Assembly (NCBI RefSeq): GCF_029210375.1
Contig: NZ_JARGER010000012.1
Location: 1 to 64,000, forward strand
Direction of reading: 5' to 3'
Length of the DNA stretch: 64,000 bases
DNA from: Nocardioides sp. YIM 152315
GTDB taxonomy: Bacteria; Actinomycetota; Actinomycetes; Propionibacteriales; Nocardioidaceae
The notes under the pieces were generated by a model. It did not search any database. It was not told the DNA's origin and saw only the letters and a list, made by a program, of their open reading frames with translations. Positions 1 to 9,475 of this stretch are shown here, piece by piece; position 1 is the stretch's first letter; each line of letters begins with the position of its first letter. The position numbers and the translations under genes are program-made.

Positions 1-25
1 CCCGCTGCACCGGGCGGGCGCGGGG

Positions 26-916
26 TCAGTCGCGGACGGGCTCTCGCACCTGGAGCAACGCCCAGGTGACGGTCGCGGCGGTGGCGGCGGCGCCGAGCAT
101 GTGGAAGCCCACGAGCACGATCGGGAGGTCGGTGAAGTACTGCACGAAGCCGATCAGTCCCTGCGCCAGCTCGACGCCGAGGAGCACCGCGACCGCGACG
201 ACGGTCCGCCGGGGCTGCCGGGTCGCGAGGGCGGCCAGCAGGAGGCCGATGGTGAGCCCGAGCAGCAGGAAGACCAGGTCGGCGTGCACCTGGCTCCACT
301 GCAGCGGGTCGAGCCCGTTGCGGGCGGAGCCCGCGTCGCCCGCGTGCGGACCGGCGCCGGTGACGACCGTGCCGACGTAGAGGACCGCCCAGGCGGCGCC
401 GAACGTCCCCCAGGCATGCCACAGCAGCGGGCCGCGGAGGGATGCCTCGGGAGCAGGTCGACGCACGCGCTGGAGCAGCAGGACGGCCACGTTGATGATG
501 GCCAACGAGCACAGCAGGTGGAGCGAGACGATCCACGGGTTCAGGTCGGTGAGCACGGTGATGCCGCCGATGACGGCCTGGGCCGGGATGCCGAGCGCGA
601 TGACGAGCGCCAGCGTGCGCAGGTCGCGGCGGCGCGACTGCCATGCGGCGACGAAGGTGGCGACGGCGATCGCGACCAGGACCCAGGTGAGGAGCCGGTT
701 GCCGAACTCGATCGCCGAGTGCACGTCGTAGGCACCGTGGGGGGTGAACGACTCGTCCGTGCACCGGGGCCAGGTGGGGCAGCCCAGCCCCGAGTCGGTG
801 AGGCGCACCACGCCGCCGGTCACGACGAGCAGGCAGTTCCCGACGATCGACGCCCACGCCCACCCGACGAGCCACTCGTCGAGCCGGCGCACCCGCTGCC
901 ACACCCGTGACGTCAC
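26..916 (-). CDS. ctaA: Heme A synthase (COX15/CtaA family)
   Basis: 296-residue integral membrane protein that converts heme O to heme A for the aa3-type cytochrome oxidase. About eight hydrophobic helices are visible. The four family histidines are at H66 (HSAIEFGNR), H133 (SLHLLCS), H211 (SQVHADL) and H272 (GFHMLG), and an extracytoplasmic cysteine pair is at C46/C52 (GCPTWPRC). The GTG start at 916 overlaps the stop codon of the upstream ABC permease by four bases (GTGA); a frame reaching further upstream would run deep into that permease and is not credible. Co-translation with the ABC pair is likely. SURF1, another oxidase assembly factor, lies 21 kb away in this window. Family assignment is secure. 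Confidence 0.95.
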   Translation of the reverse strand: MTSRVWQRVRRLDEWLVGWAWASIVGNCLLVVTGGVVRLTDSGLGCPTWPRCTDESFTPHGAYDVHSAIEFGNRLLTWVLVAIAVATFVAAWQSRRRDLRTLALVIALGIPAQAVIGGITVLTDLNPWIVSLHLLCSLAIINVAVLLLQRVRRPAPEASLRGPLLWHAWGTFGAAWAVLYVGTVVTGAGPHAGDAGSARNGLDPLQWSQVHADLVFLLLGLTIGLLLAALATRQPRRTVVAVAVLLGVELAQGLIGFVQYFTDLPIVLVGFHMLGAAATAATVTWALLQVREPVRD

Positions 917-1686
917 TCCCACTTGAAGGTCCTCGCCGTGAGTGCCGTGCCCAGCACGGCCCAGATGATGAGTACGCCGAGGTCGCGCCACGCGACACCG
1001 CCGTCCAGGAACGCCGTGCGCATCGCCTCGCCGAGTGCGCCGGAGGGCAGCCACCGGACGACGTCGCCGAACGCGCCGTACGCGCTCAGGGGCAGCACGA
1101 CACCGCCGCCGGCCATCAGCAGCAGGTAGACCAGGTTGGCGACGGCGAGGGTCGCCTCGGCGCGGAGCACCCCGGCGACGAAGAGCCCCAGCGACGCGAA
1201 CGCGGCGGTGCCGAGGAGGATCGCGAGCGCGACACCGAGCACCCCGGGCTCCGGCGTCCAGCCGAGCAGCTGGCCGACGGCGCCGATCACGATCACCTGC
1301 AGCAGCTGCACCATGAGCAGGGCGCCGACCTTGCCGGCCAGCAGTCCCGAGCGGGGGAGCGGCGAGCTCCCGAGGCGCTTGATCACGCCGTACCGCCGCT
1401 CGAAGCCGGTGGCGATCGCCAGGGACGTGAAGGACGTCGACATCACTGCGAGCGCGAGGACGCCGGGCGTGAAGATGTCGACGAGGGGGCGGGACGTCTC
1501 GAGGTCGAGCGCGAGGTGCTCCCCGGCGGTCACGCCGCCGATCAGCACGAGCACCGGGACCACCACGGCGAGCAGCAGCTGCTCGCCGTTGCGGAGCATC
1601 AGCCGCGCCTCCATCCGCGCCTGGGCGAGCACCTGACGTCGGAGCGTCGCACCGCCCGGCCGGGGCGTGAAGTCGAGCTCACTCAT
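913..1686 (-). CDS. ABC-2 type transporter permease
   Basis: 257-residue ABC-2 family membrane subunit with about six hydrophobic segments after a short cytoplasmic N-terminus. It pairs with the ATPase just upstream (8-base overlap, start ATG 1686) and precedes ctaA. A similar ABC set lies divergent from the sufR operon in mycobacteria, so the arrangement looks ancestral. The substrate is unknown. The link to ctaA suggests a role around cytochrome or heme maturation, but this is only inferred from position. Confidence 0.85.
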   Translation of the reverse strand: MSELDFTPRPGGATLRRQVLAQARMEARLMLRNGEQLLLAVVVPVLVLIGGVTAGEHLALDLETSRPLVDIFTPGVLALAVMSTSFTSLAIATGFERRYGVIKRLGSSPLPRSGLLAGKVGALLMVQLLQVIVIGAVGQLLGWTPEPGVLGVALAILLGTAAFASLGLFVAGVLRAEATLAVANLVYLLLMAGGGVVLPLSAYGAFGDVVRWLPSGALGEAMRTAFLDGGVAWRDLGVLIIWAVLGTALTARTFKWE

Positions 1687-2536
1687 GTCCGAGACCCCGC
1701 CCGGTGAGCTCCAGGAAGACGTCTTCGAGGGTGCGGGAGCCGAAGCTGATCGAGCGCACCCCGACGCCGTGCTCGGTGCTCCACCGGGCGACGGAGCTGC
1801 GCAGCGCGGACTCGGCGTCCACGGGGAGCTCCTGGTCGACGACGAGGCGCACCGTCGCCGACGAGCCGCGGGTCAGCTCCTCCGGTGTGCCCGAGGCGAT
1901 CAGGCGACCGCGGTCGATGATGTGCACCTGGTCGGCCAGCTGCTCCGCCTCGTCCAGGTAGTGCGTCGTCAGCACGACCGTGACGCCGTCGCGGCGCAGC
2001 TCGTCGAGGAGCTCCCACGTCGTCCGGCGCGCCTGCGGATCCATCCCTGCCGTGGGCTCGTCGACGAACGCGATCTCGGGGCGACCGACGAGGGCCATCG
2101 CCAGTCCGAGCCGCTGCTGCTGACCGCCGGACAGGCGGCGGTACGGCGTACGCCCGCACTCGCCCAGGCCGAGCCGCTCGGACAGCATCCCCGTGTCGAG
2201 CGGGTGCGCGTGCAGGCGGGCGACGTGGTCGAGCATCTCCATGGCGCGCACGCCGCTCCAGGCGCCCCCGCCCTGCAGCATCACGCCGATGCGCGGCAGC
2301 AGGTCGCGCCGGTCGCGCACCGGATCGAGGCCGAGCACGCGGACCGCGCCACGGTGCGGTCGCCGGTAGCCCTCGCAGGTCTCGAGCGTCGTGGTCTTGC
2401 CGGCTCCGTTGGGGCCGAGCACCGCGGTGATCGTCGCCCGCTCCACGGTCAACGACAGCCCGTCGACGGCGACCTTGTCGCCGTAGCGCATCACCAGACC
2501 GTCGACCTCGACAGCAGGAGCGGGGTCAGCGGGCAC
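1679..2536 (-). CDS. ABC transporter ATP-binding protein
   Basis: 285-residue ATPase of an ABC-2 exporter. Walker A is GPNGAGKTT near residue 40, the signature is LSGGQQQR, and Walker B (AFVDEPTAGMDP) and an H-loop (TTHYLDEAE) follow. The C-terminal extension is usual for drug/lipid exporter ATPases. Start is GTG 2536: a TAGACT hexamer (complement of 2543-2548) ends six bases before it and there is no Shine-Dalgarno, so a leaderless mRNA is likely. It heads the operon ATPase-permease-ctaA. Confidence 0.9.
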   Translation of the reverse strand: MPADPAPAVEVDGLVMRYGDKVAVDGLSLTVERATITAVLGPNGAGKTTTLETCEGYRRPHRGAVRVLGLDPVRDRRDLLPRIGVMLQGGGAWSGVRAMEMLDHVARLHAHPLDTGMLSERLGLGECGRTPYRRLSGGQQQRLGLAMALVGRPEIAFVDEPTAGMDPQARRTTWELLDELRRDGVTVVLTTHYLDEAEQLADQVHIIDRGRLIASGTPEELTRGSSATVRLVVDQELPVDAESALRSSVARWSTEHGVGVRSISFGSRTLEDVFLELTGRGLGHE

Positions 2537-2563
2537 GCGAGAAGTCTAGGAATGAGCGCTGGC

Positions 2564-4915
2564 TCACACGTCGGCGCCCTCGGTCACCGATGATCCCGCC
2601 GAGTCCGACGGGATCCGGTCGAAGGCAGCGGGTGGCTCGCGCCACAGCTCCGGCAGGGTGCCGGCGCGCGCCTGCTCGACGGCGCGCCAGACCCGCTGGG
2701 GGGTGCAGGGCAGGTCGAGGTGGCGTACGCCGAGGTGGCCGAGCGCGTCGACGACGGCGTTCTGGACGGCGGGTGTCGAGCCGATCGTGGCGGACTCGCC
2801 GATGCCCTTGGCCCCGAGCGGGTTGATCGGGGTGGGGGTCTCGGTGCTGGACACCTCCCAGGCGATCGCGTCGGCCGCCGTCGGGATCGCGTAGTCGACG
2901 AACGTCGAGGTGAGCGGCGTGCCCTCCTCGTCGTACTCGAAGTGCTCCCACAGCGCCTGGGAGACGCCCTGGAGCACCCCGCCGTGCTGCTGCCCCTGGA
3001 CCAGCAGCGGGTTCAGGATCCGGCCGCAGTCGTCGACGGCGACGTGTCGCAGCGGGCGTACGTGACCGGTCTCGGTGTCGACCTCGACGATCGAGACGTG
3101 CGCGCCGAAGGGGAAGGTCGCCTCGTCGGTCGAGAAGTCGTCGACGTCGGTCAGGCCGCCGTGGTCGCGGTGGGCCTCGGCGGCGACCGCGGGCCACGAG
3201 ACGCGCACGCCCGTGCCGCGGACCGCGAAGGTACCGTCGACGACCTCGACGTCGGCCGGATCGGCCTCGAGGAGACCCGCCGCCACGGCGCGCGCCTTGT
3301 CGGCGACCTTGGTCGCGGCGCGATCGATCGCGGACCCGCCGAGCTGCAGCGACCGGGACCCGCCGGTGCCGCCGCCGGAGCGGACGACGGCCGTGTCGGA
3401 CTGCACGAAGCGGATCCGGTCCATGGGGATCCCGAGCCGGTCGGAGACCAGCATCGCGAAGGACGTCGCGTGGCCCTGACCGTGCGCCGACGTGCCGGCC
3501 ATCACGGTCGCGGTGCCGTCGTCGTGCACCTCGACCGAGCCGAACTCCGTGCCCGCGAACCCCGTGATCTCGACGTACGTCGCGATGCCGATCCCCAGCT
3601 GCCGCACCTCGCCCGCCTCGCGGCGCCGCCGCTGCTCGGCCCGCGCGCCGTCGACGTCGGCGATGCGCAGGGCCTCGCGAAGCGGGAGGTCGTAGTCGCC
3701 GACGTCGTAGCGTGCGCCGGTCGCGGTGCGGTACGGGAAATCGTCGGGCTGGATCAGGTTGCGGCGACGGAGCTCCTCGGGCGCGAGGCCCACCTCGGCC
3801 GCGGCGACGTCCATGAGCCGCTCCACGAGCGCGGCCGCCTCGGGCCGGCCCGCTCCGCGGAACGCGCCCATCGGCGCGGTGTTGGTGAGCGCCGCGATCG
3901 CGGCGTAGACGAACCGCGGCACCCGGTAGACGCCGGTCGACATCAGGCGTGTCCCCCCGAGCACGAACGACCCGCCGAAGCCGGCGTACGCGCCGCAGTC
4001 GCCCACGAGCCGGAGCCGCATCCCGAGGATCCGGGCGTCGGCGTCGAGGCCGAGCTCGGCGTACTGCACCTGACCGCGGCTGTGCATCGAGAGCATGGTC
4101 TCCGACCGGGTCTCGGCCCACTTCACCGGCTGCGCGAGCAGGCGAGCGGCCGCGACCACCGCGAGGTGCTCGGCGGTGACGCCGGCCTTGCCGCCGAACG
4201 CACCCCCGACGTGCGGGGCCACCACCCGGACCCGATCGGGGTCGAGGCCGGTGAAGGCGGCGACCTGGTCCCGCGCGCCGTGCGGTTGCTGGGTCGCGAC
4301 GTGCACGGTCACCTCGTCCGCGCCGGGACGCACCAGGATCGCGTGGCCCTCGATCGGCGCGGTCGCGACGCGCTGGTTCTCCATGCGCACCCGGACGACA
4401 TGCGCGGCCCCCTCCCACGGGTCGTCCTGGTCGTCGTCCTTGCGGGACGCGGCGACGTTGGAGCCGAGCTCTTCGAACTGCAGGGGCGCGCCCGGCTCCA
4501 GGGCCCGTTCCATGTCGACGACGGCGGGCAGGTCGTCGTAGTCGACCTCGACCAGCTCGACGGCGTCCACGGCCTGCGCACGGGTCTCGGCGACGACGAG
4601 CGCGACCGGATCGCCGACGTAGCGGACCTTGTCGGTCGCCAGGGCGTGCCGCTCGACGGCCGGGTTGACGACGGCGAAGGGCGGCACCGCGCCGTCGCCG
4701 AGGTCGGCCGCCGTGAAGACCCCGACCACGCCCGGCGCCGCCGCGGCCTCGGTGGTGTCGATGCTCGCGACGACCGCGTGCGCGAGCGGGCTGCGGACGA
4801 AGGCCGCGTGCAGCACGCCCGGGGACTGGTCGTTGTCGACGTAGGTCGAGGCCCCCACGAGCAGTTCGGGGTCCTCGACCCTGCGCACCATGGTTCCCAG
4901 CACAGATCCCGGCAT
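2564..4915 (-). CDS. Molybdenum hydroxylase large subunit, CoxL-like (form II type)
   Basis: 783-residue catalytic subunit of the xanthine oxidase/CO dehydrogenase family. It has an N-terminal a/b hammerhead (about residues 15-130) followed by the two molybdopterin-binding domains. The active-site loop at residues 350-357 reads GAFRGAGR, which is the form II class and not the CSFR loop of true CO dehydrogenases. The catalytic glutamate motif GAKGIGE is present near residue 715. The enzyme normally needs a FAD medium subunit and a 2Fe-2S small subunit, and neither is encoded in this window. ATG 4915 has a TAACCT hexamer seven bases upstream. The substrate is unknown; CO oxidation is not supported. 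Confidence 0.85.
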   Translation of the reverse strand: MPGSVLGTMVRRVEDPELLVGASTYVDNDQSPGVLHAAFVRSPLAHAVVASIDTTEAAAAPGVVGVFTAADLGDGAVPPFAVVNPAVERHALATDKVRYVGDPVALVVAETRAQAVDAVELVEVDYDDLPAVVDMERALEPGAPLQFEELGSNVAASRKDDDQDDPWEGAAHVVRVRMENQRVATAPIEGHAILVRPGADEVTVHVATQQPHGARDQVAAFTGLDPDRVRVVAPHVGGAFGGKAGVTAEHLAVVAAARLLAQPVKWAETRSETMLSMHSRGQVQYAELGLDADARILGMRLRLVGDCGAYAGFGGSFVLGGTRLMSTGVYRVPRFVYAAIAALTNTAPMGAFRGAGRPEAAALVERLMDVAAAEVGLAPEELRRRNLIQPDDFPYRTATGARYDVGDYDLPLREALRIADVDGARAEQRRRREAGEVRQLGIGIATYVEITGFAGTEFGSVEVHDDGTATVMAGTSAHGQGHATSFAMLVSDRLGIPMDRIRFVQSDTAVVRSGGGTGGSRSLQLGGSAIDRAATKVADKARAVAAGLLEADPADVEVVDGTFAVRGTGVRVSWPAVAAEAHRDHGGLTDVDDFSTDEATFPFGAHVSIVEVDTETGHVRPLRHVAVDDCGRILNPLLVQGQQHGGVLQGVSQALWEHFEYDEEGTPLTSTFVDYAIPTAADAIAWEVSSTETPTPINPLGAKGIGESATIGSTPAVQNAVVDALGHLGVRHLDLPCTPQRVWRAVEQARAGTLPELWREPPAAFDRIPSDSAGSSVTEGADV

Positions 4916-4964
4916 GGAGCCGAGGTTACGGTGCAGCTGGACGGGGTCTCCGCTTCGGCGCGGG

Positions 4965-4983
4965 TTAGGTGGGCCTTACTTGA
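4965..4983. promoter_or_regulatory. Possible DtxR/IdeR iron box upstream of sufR
   Basis: The 19 bases starting TTAGGT at 4965 match 13 of 19 positions of the IdeR/DmdR consensus (TTAGGTTAGGCTAACCTAA). The site is in the 100-base gap between the divergent CoxL-like gene and sufR, about 33 bases before the sufR GTG. The left half is perfect and the right half is degenerate. This is a pattern match by eye; the alternative is chance. Confidence 0.4.
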
Positions 4984-5015
4984 AGCGGCCAAATCAATAA
5001 CGGCACACTGGTGTT

Positions 5016-5720
5016 GTGGAATTCGACGAGGCTCCCCTCGCTCCCGAGGGAGCGGGGCACGACCAGCCGACGCGGCAGCGCGTGGCGCGGTCGATCCTCG
5101 TCAACGGACCCTCGACGGCCGCGGCGCTCGCGGAGCGGCTCGACCTGACCCCCGCCGCCGTACGCCGCCACCTCGACCAGCTGCTCGAGGAGGGCGCCGT
5201 CGAGGCGCGCGAGCCGCGCAGCCAGGCCACCCGGGGCCGCGGTCGACCGGCCAAGGTCTTCGCCCTGACGGAGTCCGGCCGCGACGGCTTCGACCAGCAG
5301 TACGACGACCTCGCCGTGCAGGCGCTGCGGTTCCTCCGCGAGACCGGCGGCGACGACGCCGTCCGGGAATTCGCCACCCGCCGCGTGGCGTTCATCGGAG
5401 AGCGGTTCGAAGGGATCCGCGCGGAGCACCCCGAGCTCGGCTCGGCCGAGATCCTGGCGAGGATCTTCTCCGACGAGGGGTACGCCGCGTCCGTGCGCGA
5501 CCTGCCGATCGGGGAGCAGCTGTGCCAGCAGCACTGCCCGGTCTCGCACGTCGCGCACGAGTTCCCGCAGCTGTGCGAGGCGGAGACCGAGGCGATCAGC
5601 CAGGTCCTCGGCCGGCACGTGCAGCGCCTGGCCACCATCGCCCACGGCGACGGGGTCTGCACCACCTGCATCCCGCACGTCCCCACGGTTTCCGACAAGA
5701 AGAAGGAGCGGGTCAGCTGA
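5016..5720 (+). CDS. sufR: SufR, Fe-S cluster-sensing repressor of the suf operon
   Basis: 234-residue DeoR/ArsR-like winged-helix regulator. The N-terminal HTH spans about residues 33-60 ([21 protein letters not shown]) and a basic wing follows (RGRGRPAK). C-terminal cysteines C170, C174 and C187 (CX3C-X12-C), plus C215 and C218, match the cluster-binding region of actinobacterial SufR. The family represses the suf operon when it holds its cluster and releases on loss. GTG 5016 has no Shine-Dalgarno and lies close to a weak CACACT hexamer, so the message may start at or near the codon. Its TGA overlaps the sufB ATG (TGATG). Confidence 0.93.
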   Translation: MEFDEAPLAPEGAGHDQPTRQRVARSILVNGPSTAAALAERLDLTPAAVRRHLDQLLEEGAVEAREPRSQATRGRGRPAKVFALTESGRDGFDQQYDDLAVQALRFLRETGGDDAVREFATRRVAFIGERFEGIRAEHPELGSAEILARIFSDEGYAASVRDLPIGEQLCQQHCPVSHVAHEFPQLCEAETEAISQVLGRHVQRLATIAHGDGVCTTCIPHVPTVSDKKKERVS

Positions 5721-7138
5721 TGACCTCGATCGAAGAACTCAACCCGGAACTCCAGGGCATCGGTCGCTACGAGTTCGGCTGGGCCGACAAGGACGACGCC
5801 GGCGCCGCGGCCAAGCGCGGGCTCAACGAGGACGTCGTCCGCGACATCTCGGCCAAGAAGAGCGAGCCGCAGTGGATGCTCGACCTGCGCCTGAAGGGCC
5901 TCAAGCTCTTCGACCGCAAGCCGATGCCGACGTGGGGCTCGGACCTGTCGGCGATCGACTTCGACAACATCAAGTACTTCGTGCGCTCCACGGAGAAGCA
6001 GGCGACCTCGTGGGAGGAGCTCCCCGAGGACATCAAGAACACCTACGACAAGCTCGGCATCCCGGAGGCGGAGAAGCAGCGCCTCGTCGCGGGTGTCGCC
6101 GCGCAGTACGAGTCGGAGGTCGTCTACCACCAGATCCGCGAGGACCTGGAGGAGCAGGGCGTCGTCTTCCTCGACACCGACACCGCGCTGAAGGAGCACG
6201 AGGACCTCTTCAAGGAGTACTTCGGCACCGTCATCCCGGTCGGCGACAACAAGTTCGCCGCCCTCAACACCTCGGTGTGGTCGGGCGGCTCGTTCATCTA
6301 CGTGCCGAAGGGCGTGCACGTCGACATCCCGCTGCAGGCCTACTTCCGGATCAACACCGAGAACATGGGTCAGTTCGAGCGGACGCTGATCATCGTCGAC
6401 GAGGACGCCTACGTGCACTACGTCGAGGGCTGCACGGCGCCGATCTACAGCTCCGACTCGCTGCACTCCGCGGTGGTCGAGATCATCGTGAAGAAGGGCG
6501 GCCGCTGCCGCTACACGACCATCCAGAACTGGTCCAACAACGTCTACAACCTCGTCACCAAGCGCGCGACCTGCGAGGCCGGCGCGACCATGGAGTGGGT
6601 CGACGGCAACATCGGCTCCAAGGTGACGATGAAGTACCCCGCCGTCTACCTGATGGGCGAGCACGCCAAGGGCGAGACGCTGTCGATCGCGTTCGCCGGC
6701 GAGGGCCAGCACCAGGACGCGGGCGCCAAGATGGTGCACGCCGCGCCGCACACCTCGAGCTCGATCCTGTCGAAGTCGGTCGCTCGGGGTGGTGGGCGTA
6801 CGTCGTACCGCGGCCTGATCCAGGTCAACGAGGGCGCCCACGGCTCGAAGTCCAACGTGCTGTGCGACGCGCTGCTGGTCGACCAGGTCAGCCGCTCGGA
6901 CACCTACCCCTACGTCGACATCCGCGAGGACGACGTGTCCATGGGCCACGAGGCGAGCGTCTCGAAGGTCTCCGACGACCAGCTCTTCTACCTCATGTCG
7001 CGAGGCATGCAGGAGGACGAGGCGATGGCGATGATCGTCCGCGGCTTCGTGGAGCCGATCGCCAAGGAGCTCCCGATGGAGTACGCCCTCGAGCTCAACC
7101 GCCTGATCGAACTGCAAATGGAAGGAGCAGTCGGGTAG
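5720..7138 (+). CDS. sufB: Fe-S cluster assembly scaffold SufB
   Basis: 472-residue SufB, the scaffold of the SufBC2D complex on which new Fe-S clusters are built in the cytoplasm. The conserved core is continuous: [20 protein letters not shown] in the middle and [17 protein letters not shown] near the end. There is no intein, unlike the Mycobacterium tuberculosis ortholog. The start ATG 5720 shares its A with the sufR stop. The end TAG shares its G with the sufD GTG, so the genes are tightly coupled. Confidence 0.97.
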   Translation: MTSIEELNPELQGIGRYEFGWADKDDAGAAAKRGLNEDVVRDISAKKSEPQWMLDLRLKGLKLFDRKPMPTWGSDLSAIDFDNIKYFVRSTEKQATSWEELPEDIKNTYDKLGIPEAEKQRLVAGVAAQYESEVVYHQIREDLEEQGVVFLDTDTALKEHEDLFKEYFGTVIPVGDNKFAALNTSVWSGGSFIYVPKGVHVDIPLQAYFRINTENMGQFERTLIIVDEDAYVHYVEGCTAPIYSSDSLHSAVVEIIVKKGGRCRYTTIQNWSNNVYNLVTKRATCEAGATMEWVDGNIGSKVTMKYPAVYLMGEHAKGETLSIAFAGEGQHQDAGAKMVHAAPHTSSSILSKSVARGGGRTSYRGLIQVNEGAHGSKSNVLCDALLVDQVSRSDTYPYVDIREDDVSMGHEASVSKVSDDQLFYLMSRGMQEDEAMAMIVRGFVEPIAKELPMEYALELNRLIELQMEGAVG

Positions 7139-8301
7139 TGACTGCTGTCGCTGACGCTCTCGAGATGGACCGGATCGAGAGCCATCTCAACCCGCCCGCG
7201 TCGTACGACCTGGCGGACCACCCGGTGCCGACCGGTCGCGAGGAGATCTGGCGCTTCACGCCGCTCCGGCGGCTGCGCGGGATCCTCGACGGCGAGGCGT
7301 CCGACGCCCGCCTCACGTGGACGACGACCCTGCCGGAGGGCGTGACGCTCACCGAGATCTCCGCCGAGGAGGCGCGCGAGATCGGTGAGCTCGCGCCCAA
7401 CGACCGGCCCTCCGCGCTGGCCGCCGCGCAGGCGGGCGGTGCCGTCCTGCTCGACGTCCCGGCCGAGGCCGAGGTCGCCGAGCCGATCGTGCTGCGTCTG
7501 CACGGCGAGTCGATCGACGACCTGGTCTGGGGCCGGCTGCTCGTCCGCGTCGGCCGGCACGCGCAGGCGACGGTCGCGATCGTGCACACCGGCTCCGCGC
7601 GCTACTCCGCCCTCACGACCGTCCTGGTCGGCGACGGTGCCGTGGCCAACGTGCTGTCGCTGCAGGACTGGGACGACGACGCCGTCCACCTCGGCCGCGA
7701 CGCCATCCGGGTCGGCCGCGACGCGACGGTGAAGCACACCTCCGTCTCGTTCGGCGGCGACGTGGTGCGCATGCACGCCAACGTCGAGTACGCCGGCCCG
7801 GGCGGCGACGCGGAGCTGCTCGGCCTCTACTTCGCCGACGAGGGCCAGCACCTCGAGCACCGGCTCTTCGCCGACCACAACGCGCCGAAGACCAAGAGCC
7901 ACGTGCTCTACAAGGGGGCGCTGCAGGGCGAGGGCGCGCACACCGTGTGGATCGGCAACGTGCTGATCCGCAAGGTCGCCGAGGGCATCGAGACCTACGA
8001 GGAGAACCGCAACCTGGTCCTCTCCGACGGCTGCCAGGCCGACTCGGTGCCGAACCTCGAGATCGAGACCGGCGAGATCGAGGGCGCGGGCCACGCATCC
8101 GCCACGGCGCGCTTCGACGACGAGCAGCTGTTCTACCTGCGCTCGCGCGGCGTCTCGGAGAAGGAGGCGCACCGCCTGGTCGTGCACGGCTTCTTCAACG
8201 ACCTGATCCGCAAGGTGGGCATCCCGTCGGTCGAGGAGCAGCTGCTCCAGACCGTCGAGGCGGAGCTCGCGAAGAACCTCCTCAAGGACGCCTCCGCATG
8301 A
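7138..8301 (+). CDS. sufD: Fe-S cluster assembly protein SufD
   Basis: 387-residue SufD, SufB-like partner in the SufBC2D scaffold, needed for iron entry. The C-terminal family region is clear (LFYLRSRGVSEKEAHRLVVHGFF). GTG 7138 is chosen because AAGGAG at 7122-7127 sits ten bases upstream and the start overlaps the sufB stop. ATG 7165, nine codons further in, is the only sensible alternative. The stop overlaps the next gene (ATGA). Confidence 0.96.
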   Translation: MTAVADALEMDRIESHLNPPASYDLADHPVPTGREEIWRFTPLRRLRGILDGEASDARLTWTTTLPEGVTLTEISAEEAREIGELAPNDRPSALAAAQAGGAVLLDVPAEAEVAEPIVLRLHGESIDDLVWGRLLVRVGRHAQATVAIVHTGSARYSALTTVLVGDGAVANVLSLQDWDDDAVHLGRDAIRVGRDATVKHTSVSFGGDVVRMHANVEYAGPGGDAELLGLYFADEGQHLEHRLFADHNAPKTKSHVLYKGALQGEGAHTVWIGNVLIRKVAEGIETYEENRNLVLSDGCQADSVPNLEIETGEIEGAGHASATARFDDEQLFYLRSRGVSEKEAHRLVVHGFFNDLIRKVGIPSVEEQLLQTVEAELAKNLLKDASA

Positions 8302-8648
8302 GCTTCGAGCGAGCCTGCGCGATCACGGAGGTGCCCACCGACGAGGCGCTCGGCGTCACGATCGGGGAGTACGACGTCGCGATCGCCGGCCACGACGGCG
8401 ACTACTTCGCCCTCCAGGACCTCTGCTCCCACGCAGCCGTCCCGCTGAGCGAGGGCGACGTCGAGGACTGCACCGTCGAGTGCTGGCTGCACGGCTCGCG
8501 CTTCGACCTGCGCACCGGCAAGCCCACCGGCCTCCCGGCCACCGAGCCCGTCGCGACGTTCCCGATCGAGGTCCGCGCCAATCCTGACGGCACCAGTGAC
8601 ATCTACGTAGACACGACCACCACGCTGAACGGAGTCACCCCCACATGA
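8298..8648 (+). CDS. Rieske-type 2Fe-2S ferredoxin in the suf operon
   Basis: 116-residue soluble Rieske protein with ligands C43-x-H45 (CSH) and C62-x2-H65 (CWLH). It resembles the NirD/BphF-type non-heme ferredoxins that pass electrons to oxygenases or reductases. It sits between sufD (4-base overlap) and sufC. Actinobacterial suf operons often carry a gene here, and it may supply electrons for cluster assembly, but its exact role is unproven. Confidence 0.9.
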   Translation: MSFERACAITEVPTDEALGVTIGEYDVAIAGHDGDYFALQDLCSHAAVPLSEGDVEDCTVECWLHGSRFDLRTGKPTGLPATEPVATFPIEVRANPDGTSDIYVDTTTTLNGVTPT

Positions 8649-8671
8649 CCACCCCACAAACTTCTTCGCTT

Positions 8672-8708
8672 CCCCCGCTTCACTCCTCCGCGAACAACTT
8701 TGCGGGGG
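8672..8708 (+). promoter_or_regulatory. Intercistronic hairpin before sufC
   Basis: Perfect 7-base arms CCCCCGC (8672-8678) and GCGGGGG (8702-8708) enclose a 23-base loop in the 67-base gap between the Rieske gene and sufC. This is the only real gap in an otherwise overlapping operon. The right arm ends seven bases before the sufC ATG. It could tune sufC translation or stabilise a processed mRNA end; no U-run follows, so a classical terminator is unlikely. Confidence 0.45.
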
Positions 8709-8715
8709 CCCCGTC

Positions 8716-9474
8716 ATGAGCACTCTGGAGATCAAGGACCTGCACGTCTCGGTCACCACCGAGGACGGTCCCAAGGAGATCCTCAAGGGCGTCACGCTGA
8801 CCATCGAGGACGGCGAGACGCACGCGATCATGGGCCCCAACGGCTCCGGCAAGTCGACCCTGGCGTACTCCGTCGCAGGGCACCCGAAGTACACCGTCAC
8901 CGGTGGCTCGGTCACGCTCGACGGCGAGGACGTGCTGGCGATGTCCGTCGACGAGCGGGCGCGCGCGGGCCTCTTCCTCGCGATGCAGTACCCCGTCGAG
9001 GTGCCGGGGGTCTCGGTCGCGAACTTCCTGCGGACCGCGAAGACCGCCATCGACGGCGAGGCGCCCAAGCTGCGCACCTGGGTCAAGGACGTCAACACCG
9101 CCCTCGGCAGCCTCAACCTCGACCCGACGTTCTCGCAGCGGTCGGTTAACGAGGGCTTCTCCGGTGGCGAGAAGAAGCGCCACGAGATCGCCCAGCTCGA
9201 GCTGCTGAACCCCAAGGTCGCGGTGCTCGACGAGACCGACTCCGGCCTCGACATCGACGCGCTCAAGATCGTCGCCGACGGTGTCAACCGGTTCCGCGCG
9301 CAGGAGGGCAAGGGCGTCCTGCTGATCACCCACTACACGCGGATCCTGCGCTACATCGAGCCCGACCGCGTGCACGTCTTCGTTGACGGCAGGGTCGCCG
9401 AGTCCGGCGGTCCGGAGCTGGCCGAGGAGCTGGAGGCCAACGGCTACGAGAAGTACGTCGGGGCGGCGGTCTGA
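8716..9474 (+). CDS. sufC: Fe-S cluster assembly ATPase SufC
   Basis: 252-residue ABC-type ATPase of the SufBC2D complex. Walker A is GPNGSGKST (residues 38-46), the signature is FSGGEKKRHE, Walker B is VAVLDETDSGLD, and the H-loop is ITHYTRIL. The SufC-type ETDSGLDIDAL sequence separates it from exporter ATPases. It drives conformational change of SufB-SufD. sufS starts one base after its TGA. Confidence 0.97.
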   Translation: MSTLEIKDLHVSVTTEDGPKEILKGVTLTIEDGETHAIMGPNGSGKSTLAYSVAGHPKYTVTGGSVTLDGEDVLAMSVDERARAGLFLAMQYPVEVPGVSVANFLRTAKTAIDGEAPKLRTWVKDVNTALGSLNLDPTFSQRSVNEGFSGGEKKRHEIAQLELLNPKVAVLDETDSGLDIDALKIVADGVNRFRAQEGKGVLLITHYTRILRYIEPDRVHVFVDGRVAESGGPELAEELEANGYEKYVGAAV

Positions 9475-9475
9475 C

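Noticed and set aside
26..1054. Longer heme A synthase beginning at 1054
   Set aside because: The extra 46 residues are a shadow of the ABC permease; the GTG at 916 overlaps the permease stop and begins the conserved protein.
2564..4915. True carbon monoxide dehydrogenase
   Set aside because: The active-site loop is GAFRGAGR, not the CSFR type, and no CoxM or CoxS genes are present.
2720..7138. A single 1,472-codon open frame across the CoxL-like, sufR and sufB region
   Set aside because: Its first half is the antisense of the CoxL-like gene and a frame-shifted reading of sufR; only the sufB part from 5720 is real.
5720..7138. Possible intein in SufB as in M. tuberculosis
   Set aside because: The protein is 472 residues with an unbroken SufB core and no Hint motifs.
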